NCBI GenBank assembly: GCA_012965455.1 | Contig: DTSG01000274.1 | Span: 1-30,513 of the forward strand | Length of the DNA stretch: 30,513 nucleotides | DNA from: Planctomycetaceae bacterium | GTDB taxonomy: Bacteria; Planctomycetota; Planctomycetia; Pirellulales; Pirellulaceae | Direction of reading: 5' to 3' | In this document: one piece after another, positions 25,640 to 30,513 of the stretch | Layout of the letters: each line of letters opens with the position of its first letter | Numbering within the stretch: position 1 is the stretch's first letter | Made by a program: the position numbers and the translations under genes | Notes under the pieces: generated by a model | Databases searched by the model: none | The model's input: only the letters and a program-made list of their open reading frames with translations | Told to the model about the DNA's origin: nothing

Positions 25640-26917
25640 ATGACCGACCAACCCACCACAGGTTCACGCCTCGTAATTTTCCTCGTCGTCTTTATCGACC
25701 TGCTTGGATTTGGACTTGTACTTCCCTTATTACCCGTCTATGCCAAGGTCTATAGTCAAGACGAAACAGGCATCCAACTTGGCATGTTGATGGCAAGTTT
25801 TTCAATCATGCAGTTTTTGTTTGCTCCGTTCTGGGGAAAATTATCTGACCGTTATGGCCGCCGACCCATCTTGATGGTCGGTTTGTTAGGATCGGTCGTG
25901 TTCTATTCTCTGTTTGGATTTGCTACCACGCTCTCGAACCCAGAACTTACACTGATACTACTTTTCGTAACTCGTATCGGGGCAGGAATCTCGGGAGCAA
26001 CAATTTCCACCGCTCAGGCCTATATCGCCGACACAACAACACCCGAAACTCGTAGCAAAGGCATGGCGCTGATCGGCATGGCATTTGGCGCTGGCTTCAC
26101 GTTCGGACCACTACTTGGCATGATTGCACTTATTGGCCGAGATGATACACCTGGTCCCTGGCCAGGGTATGTTGCGGCTGTTCTCTCCGCATTTGCCCTT
26201 TGCCTAGCCATCTTTAAACTCCCAGAATCACGCACCATCGACAGTGCTTCAGCCGCGCGTAAGCGATTTGACTTGCAGGCTTTTCGGACCGCAATAGGCA
26301 TCCCCTCAATTGGCTTGATTCTACTCGCGAGTTTCGTCTGTATATTCTCATTTGCAAACTTTGAAACGACGTTGTCTTTGTTAATCAAAGGAAACAACAA
26401 CAAAATCAGCGCTGCGCCATTCCATTTTTCAAACGTCAAAATCTGCGCTACCTATTCATTCATAGGCGTCATGCTTGCATTGGTGCAGGGTGGCGTTGTC
26501 CGACGAGTTGCGGGTCGTATTAAGGACGCCACAATGGCCACGGGTGGGGCGATGTTACAAATCATCGGGTTTGCCGTAATGCTGCTTGCGATGAACCTCG
26601 CCAATGATTGGATTCTGTTTGTCGCACTTGGCATTGTGACCACCGGATTTGCCTTCATGCAACCTTCCCTGTTAGCCCTGCTGTCACGCCGCAGCAATCC
26701 TGAACAACAAGGCGTTATTATGGGCGTGGGGCAAAGTGTCAGTTCACTGGCCCGTATCATCGGATCAGGAATCGGCATCCCACTGCTCACTATACATCTG
26801 AACCTACCATACTTCGTCGCCATTGGATTAATGACTTGTGGAGTTTTGGTCATCATCTGCGGCGGACGCACCGGAAACGACTTTGGCGATTCACCGCAGC
26901 TCCGCACAAGCGAGTAG
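25640..26917 (+). CDS. MFS transporter
   Basis: The 425-residue protein has about 12 hydrophobic helices. The first is VIFLVVFIDLLGFGLVLPLLPVYA-like (about 10-33). The loop between helices 2 and 3 has the MFS motif A, GKLSDRYGRRP (about 66-76). Helix 5 includes GAGFTFGPLLG. A short central loop follows helix 6 (ESRTIDSASAARKRFD). It looks like the drug:H+ antiporter or TetA-like group and should export or import a small solute using the proton gradient. The substrate cannot be inferred. It stands 76 bases after the DUF971 gene on the same strand. Confidence 0.92.
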   Translation: MTDQPTTGSRLVIFLVVFIDLLGFGLVLPLLPVYAKVYSQDETGIQLGMLMASFSIMQFLFAPFWGKLSDRYGRRPILMVGLLGSVVFYSLFGFATTLSNPELTLILLFVTRIGAGISGATISTAQAYIADTTTPETRSKGMALIGMAFGAGFTFGPLLGMIALIGRDDTPGPWPGYVAAVLSAFALCLAIFKLPESRTIDSASAARKRFDLQAFRTAIGIPSIGLILLASFVCIFSFANFETTLSLLIKGNNNKISAAPFHFSNVKICATYSFIGVMLALVQGGVVRRVAGRIKDATMATGGAMLQIIGFAVMLLAMNLANDWILFVALGIVTTGFAFMQPSLLALLSRRSNPEQQGVIMGVGQSVSSLARIIGSGIGIPLLTIHLNLPYFVAIGLMTCGVLVIICGGRTGNDFGDSPQLRTSE

Positions 26918-26974
26918 AATATTGGGTAAACTAATAGAAATCATTCATCCACAACATCCATAGGATTTCACGTT

Positions 26975-28216
26975 ATGCGTTGCATTGCTTTTTGCATGAT
27001 TGCCTTATTCTTTAGTCAACCAGTACACAGCCAAGAGTGGACACGCTTCCATGGTCCCAATGGCCAAGGTGTTGCGCAGCTAAAAACATTCGTATCAACA
27101 TGGTCCGAAAAAGAGACACTCTTTAAAGTCCCGCTACCCGGAATCGGCCATTCGTCACCAGTTGTCTGGGGCGAAAAAGTGTTCTTACTCAGTGCGGACC
27201 CCACTACCGCCGAACGTCACATTTTGTGTCTTGATGCCGCTACGGGAAAAATACGATGGCAACGCAATTTCAAATCAACGACTCATAAGCTGCATTCTAG
27301 ATCCAGCTATGCATCGAGCACTCCGACTGTCGACAAAGACCTCGTATACTTCGCTTGGTCAGATCCCCAACACACCTATGTCAAAGCGTTCTCTCACAAT
27401 GGTGATGAAGTTTGGACACGTGACTTAGGTACCTGGTCGAGTCAACATGGTTTTGGTACCTCACCGGTCATTTATAAAGACATGCTGTTTCTAAATGCTT
27501 CGCAAGCTTCGATGCAACTGCCGGAAGGGATTGAGCCCGGCGATAGCTTTGTCTATGCCTTAGATAAAAACACCGGTGAGCAGCGCTGGAAAACACCACG
27601 TGGCAGCGCCTCGGCCAGCTACAGTGTGCCTGCGATATACTCTGGGAAAAACGGAGATGAACTGATCTGCACCAACACCACAGATGGCATGTATAGTCTC
27701 AATCCGTTTACTGGGAAACAGAATTGGAGCATCATTGCCTTCAATATGCGAACGGTTTCCTCACCCGTTTTTGCGAACAATCTCATCTTAGGTTCCACGG
27801 GATCCGGTGGCGGTGGTAACTCCGTGGTCGCCGTTCAACCTGGCGCTAAACCAACAATCCGCTTCAAACTCGAACGCGCTGCTCCCTACGTACCAACTTC
27901 CGTCATTAAAGATAATTTGTTGTTCTGCTTTTACGATAAAGGCATCCTATCTTGCATCGATTTAAAGTCTGGAGAGAGCTTGTACCAACAGAGACTGGAT
28001 TGTGCTTTTTCAGGTTCGCCAATTCGCGTTGGTGATAAACTCTATTGCATCGACGAAGAAGGTGTCGTTCACGTCATCGCGGCGAGTCAAGAATTCAAAG
28101 TACTAGGGAAAAATCCATTGGGTGAAGCAAGCCGCAGTGTTCCTGCAGTGTCAGGCGGTCGCATGTATTTTCGCACCTATTCGCACCTTATCTGTGTTGG
28201 CGCCAAAAAGAGCTAA
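26975..28216 (+). CDS. Exported PQQ-type beta-propeller repeat protein
   Basis: The 413-residue protein opens with a signal peptide (MRCIAFCMIALFFSQPVHSQ, cleavage near residue 19-20) and WTRFHGPNGQG, a common start of planctomycete PQQ-like propellers. Repeated blades follow the pattern xxLxALDxxTGxxxW (LCLDAATGKIRWQRNF, VYALDKNTGEQRWKTP, MYSLNPFTGKQNWS, LSCIDLKSGESLYQQ). No dehydrogenase catalytic domain or heme motif is visible, so it may be a binding or scaffold protein and not a quinoprotein enzyme. AGGA lies 9 bases before the ATG. The HyuA-family gene follows after 6 bases, so both should be on one message. Confidence 0.92.
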   Translation: MRCIAFCMIALFFSQPVHSQEWTRFHGPNGQGVAQLKTFVSTWSEKETLFKVPLPGIGHSSPVVWGEKVFLLSADPTTAERHILCLDAATGKIRWQRNFKSTTHKLHSRSSYASSTPTVDKDLVYFAWSDPQHTYVKAFSHNGDEVWTRDLGTWSSQHGFGTSPVIYKDMLFLNASQASMQLPEGIEPGDSFVYALDKNTGEQRWKTPRGSASASYSVPAIYSGKNGDELICTNTTDGMYSLNPFTGKQNWSIIAFNMRTVSSPVFANNLILGSTGSGGGGNSVVAVQPGAKPTIRFKLERAAPYVPTSVIKDNLLFCFYDKGILSCIDLKSGESLYQQRLDCAFSGSPIRVGDKLYCIDEEGVVHVIAASQEFKVLGKNPLGEASRSVPAVSGGRMYFRTYSHLICVGAKKS

Positions 28217-28222
28217 ATCAAC

Positions 28223-30513
28223 GTGACTGCTCCTCAATATGAGTTTTCGATCGATGTCGGTGGTACATTCACCGATTGCATTGAACACTCAACATCAATC
28301 ATTAAACGTCACAAACTGTTAAGCTCTAGCCATACACTAGGGAAAATCAAAGCACTTGCTGCAGAGGCTATCCTCGACCCTCTGCGAGTTGACGATCCGG
28401 TCGGGTTTTGGGTTGGAACTCAGTTGTCCGTTATCGACGGTGACACCAAACGAACCATTATTGCCTCGGACTCGACTGGCAGACTCACACTCGATTCGCC
28501 ACTGCCGAACTCGGTGATCGGGCAATCCTATGAAATTCGGGCAGAATTGTCAGCGCCCATTATTGGGATTCATCACGTTTTAGGCATTCCTCTTAACGAA
28601 TCACTCCCGCCGATCAATCTGCGGCTCGGCACCACGCGTGGCACCAATGCGCTGTTAACTCGCACCGGATCCAAAACCGCGCTCGTAACGACAGTCGGAT
28701 TCAAAGACCTGCTTGAAATCGGAAACCAAAACCGACCTAAGCTATTTGAATTGAATATACAAAAAACCATTCCGCTTATCACGACTTCAATTGAGATAAA
28801 TGAACGTATCGACACGCATGGTAATATTCTACAATCCATCGATCGAGATCAAGTACGGCGGCAGCTAGCTAGGTTATTTGCCGAGGGAATTGAGTCGCTA
28901 GCCGTTTGTTTGCTCAACAGTTTTGTTAATCCAGAACACGAACGAGTGATCGCTGAGGTCGCCACGGAATTTCCGTTCGCGTCGGTAAGTATTTCATCCC
29001 GTGTAAGTCCTCTCATTAAGATGGTTCCCCGTGCAGATACGACCGTACTTGACGCTTATCTAAATCCCGTGCTAACCAATTATCTCGAACAACTTCGAGC
29101 AAACCTGCATGTTGATTCTAATGTGCGTTTGCTAACTTCCGCTGGTGGCCTCATCGCAGCCGATCTATTCAGTGGCAAAGACAGCATTCTCTCCGGACCT
29201 GCGGGTGGTGTCGTTGGATTTAGCCAAGCTGCTAAAAGGGCGGGATACAAGCAGGCGATCGGATTTGATATGGGCGGGACCAGCACGGACGTATCACGGT
29301 TTGGCGGGACTTATGAATACGAATATGAAACGATAAAGTCTGGTGTTCGAATTGTTACACCAATGATGGCCATTGAGACGGTGGCCGCTGGAGGGGGATC
29401 CATCTGCAGTTTTGATGGAATAAAACTTACCGTTGGTCCCGCCAGCGCTGGGGCAGACCCAGGTCCCGCCTGTTACGGCAAACAAGGACCATTGACGGTC
29501 ACGGATTTAAATTTAATCCTCGGGAAGCTGCCCGTCGCTGAATTTCCGATCCCGCTTGATAAAGATGCGGCGGTGGCCAAGTTAAAAGAGTTGCACAGGA
29601 CAATCGAAGCCGAAACGTGCTGCCAGCATGACCCAATCGCACTTGCAGAAGGGTATTTAGAAATCGCAAATACCAATATGGCCCAAGCGATCCGCACTGT
29701 TTCGATCGCCCGCGGATACGCACCCGAGCAGTATCTATTAGTTAGCTTTGGAGGGGCTGGTTCTCAACATGCCTGTAGCATCGCTGATTCGCTTGGCATG
29801 AAAACCATTCTCATTCATCCACAGGCTGGGATACTCTCCGCAGTCGGGATCGAGCAGGCAGAAATAACTCATCAATGCCAACGAGGAATATATGAAACAC
29901 TCAACGATGAGTTGCTCGACGATATTTCCAGTTCGATACAGGAATTGGCAAGCCAAGCAATTAAAGCGGTCAAAGAAGCTGATATTTTGGAGCACCGTAT
30001 CGAAGTTACCGTTAGCAGTGAAATACGTTTTGCTGGCGTTGATCAAGCAATCGTGATCCCGTTGGTAACCTCTGCGGCGACAGATGCGCTTACCGACAAC
30101 CTCTCAGCAAACGACCTCATTTCTCAGTTTCATATCCAGCACCAACAGAGATATGGATACACGCATCCACATAAGTCGCTGGAACTAGCAACCATCCGCA
30201 TTACCGCCCGTGGCAAATCGCCGCAACGTGACGTGCAATCCAAAAAAGTAGCGGTTGTTTCAGTTGATCCCACTGAGTCACAACGAGTTCGATTCGATGG
30301 GCAATGGGTCGATACACCACTATTTCGCCGCGTTGACTTACCGTTAGGAGCGGTCATCCTAGGACCAGCGATCATCAGTGAACCACATTGCACGACGGTC
30401 GTGAACCCCAACTGGACCGCAACACTATTGAGCCAAGGAGAGTTGCTACTAGAGTCTCAAGCAAGTCCAAGCATTTCGCATATTGTGCCCACGACAACGG
30501 ATACAGATATAGG
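28223..30513 (+). CDS. Hydantoinase/oxoprolinase family protein (HyuA-type), 3' end missing
   Basis: The frame opens with GTG at 28223, six bases after the PQQ protein stop, and stays open to the right edge (763 codons). The N-terminal nucleotide-binding motif DVGGTFTD is at 11-18. GTTRGTNALLTR lies near 136-147, GNQNRPKLFEL after it, and the second phosphate-binding set FDMGGTSTDVSR near 349. Typical C-terminal sequence (VSFGGAGSQHACSIADSLGM, RYGYTHP) follows. These enzymes hydrolyse 5-oxoproline or hydantoins with ATP. An insertion of about 60-70 residues sits between the first motif and GTTRGTN (about 45-110), containing VGFWVGTQLSV. At the edge the sequence leaves the A domain (ATLLSQGELLLE), so a HyuB half may follow in the same or the next frame. 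Confidence 0.92.
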   Translation, partial: MTAPQYEFSIDVGGTFTDCIEHSTSIIKRHKLLSSSHTLGKIKALAAEAILDPLRVDDPVGFWVGTQLSVIDGDTKRTIIASDSTGRLTLDSPLPNSVIGQSYEIRAELSAPIIGIHHVLGIPLNESLPPINLRLGTTRGTNALLTRTGSKTALVTTVGFKDLLEIGNQNRPKLFELNIQKTIPLITTSIEINERIDTHGNILQSIDRDQVRRQLARLFAEGIESLAVCLLNSFVNPEHERVIAEVATEFPFASVSISSRVSPLIKMVPRADTTVLDAYLNPVLTNYLEQLRANLHVDSNVRLLTSAGGLIAADLFSGKDSILSGPAGGVVGFSQAAKRAGYKQAIGFDMGGTSTDVSRFGGTYEYEYETIKSGVRIVTPMMAIETVAAGGGSICSFDGIKLTVGPASAGADPGPACYGKQGPLTVTDLNLILGKLPVAEFPIPLDKDAAVAKLKELHRTIEAETCCQHDPIALAEGYLEIANTNMAQAIRTVSIARGYAPEQYLLVSFGGAGSQHACSIADSLGMKTILIHPQAGILSAVGIEQAEITHQCQRGIYETLNDELLDDISSSIQELASQAIKAVKEADILEHRIEVTVSSEIRFAGVDQAIVIPLVTSAATDALTDNLSANDLISQFHIQHQQRYGYTHPHKSLELATIRITARGKSPQRDVQSKKVAVVSVDPTESQRVRFDGQWVDTPLFRRVDLPLGAVILGPAIISEPHCTTVVNPNWTATLLSQGELLLESQASPSISHIVPTTTDTDI

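Noticed and set aside
1..30513. Defence, phage, CRISPR or mobile-element system
   Set aside because: No repeats of array type, no transposase, integrase, nuclease or toxin-antitoxin genes were seen; all substantial genes are explained by metabolic, envelope or exported families.

Overview
The window reads as chromosomal DNA of a member of the Planctomycetota, probably a Pirellulales-like lineage with moderate G+C. The main evidence is the minus-strand set of a DUF1080 protein, a DUF1501 protein with a twin-arginine signal and a very large cytochrome protein of the PSCyt1/DUF1549/DUF1553 (PSD1) type, a combination I know mainly from planctomycetes and relatives. Supporting evidence is a long low-complexity DUF4175-like membrane protein, a GldA/GldFG/DUF4340 export-type cluster, an lpxK gene and mostly weak Shine-Dalgarno signals. 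The species assignment is inference.

Layout. Positions 1-7666 are on the minus strand. In transcription order they hold an atypical acyl-CoA dehydrogenase-like gene, cysC (APS kinase), the giant PSD1 cytochrome, the DUF1501 protein and a DUF1080 (glycoside-binding/hydrolase-like) protein cut by the left edge. A short divergent spacer (7667-7762) separates these from an all-plus-strand block. That block starts with uxaA (altronate dehydratase family), lpxK (lipid A 4'-kinase) and a short-chain dehydrogenase whose start overlaps lpxK. Next comes a DUF4175-like membrane protein that is split by an apparent frameshift near 12600, then nadB. A three-gene cluster follows: an ABC ATPase, a GldF-GldG fusion and a DUF4340 membrane protein. 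After it come a PaaK-like adenylate-forming ligase, a class V aminotransferase of the cysteine-desulfurase-like type overlapping a DUF971 gene by 4 bases, an MFS transporter, a secreted PQQ-type beta-propeller protein and a hydantoinase/oxoprolinase (HyuA) gene that runs off the right edge.

How the genes work together. The DUF1080/DUF1501/PSD1 trio is the kind of exported module planctomycetes carry in many copies and is thought to serve polymer or glycan breakdown at or beyond the inner membrane. The ABC ATPase, GldFG fusion and DUF4340 genes should form one membrane complex. lpxK indicates a lipid A-containing outer membrane. The other genes look like housekeeping or general metabolism (NAD synthesis, APS phosphorylation, hexonate catabolism, oxoproline/hydantoin turnover).

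I see no RNA gene, insertion sequence, phage, CRISPR array or recognisable defence system, and no intergenic gap above 300 bases. I did not find a convincing previously undescribed system. The points most worth a second look are a perfect 37-base inverted repeat at the left edge that replaces the expected end of the DUF1080 gene (probably a fold-back chimera), the frameshift in the DUF4175-like gene, an acyl-CoA dehydrogenase homologue that by eye lacks a catalytic glutamate at both known positions, a desulfurase-like enzyme without the usual cysteine-loop cysteine that overlaps a metal-motif DUF971 gene, and a PSD1 cytochrome with an inserted sugar-binding-type domain.
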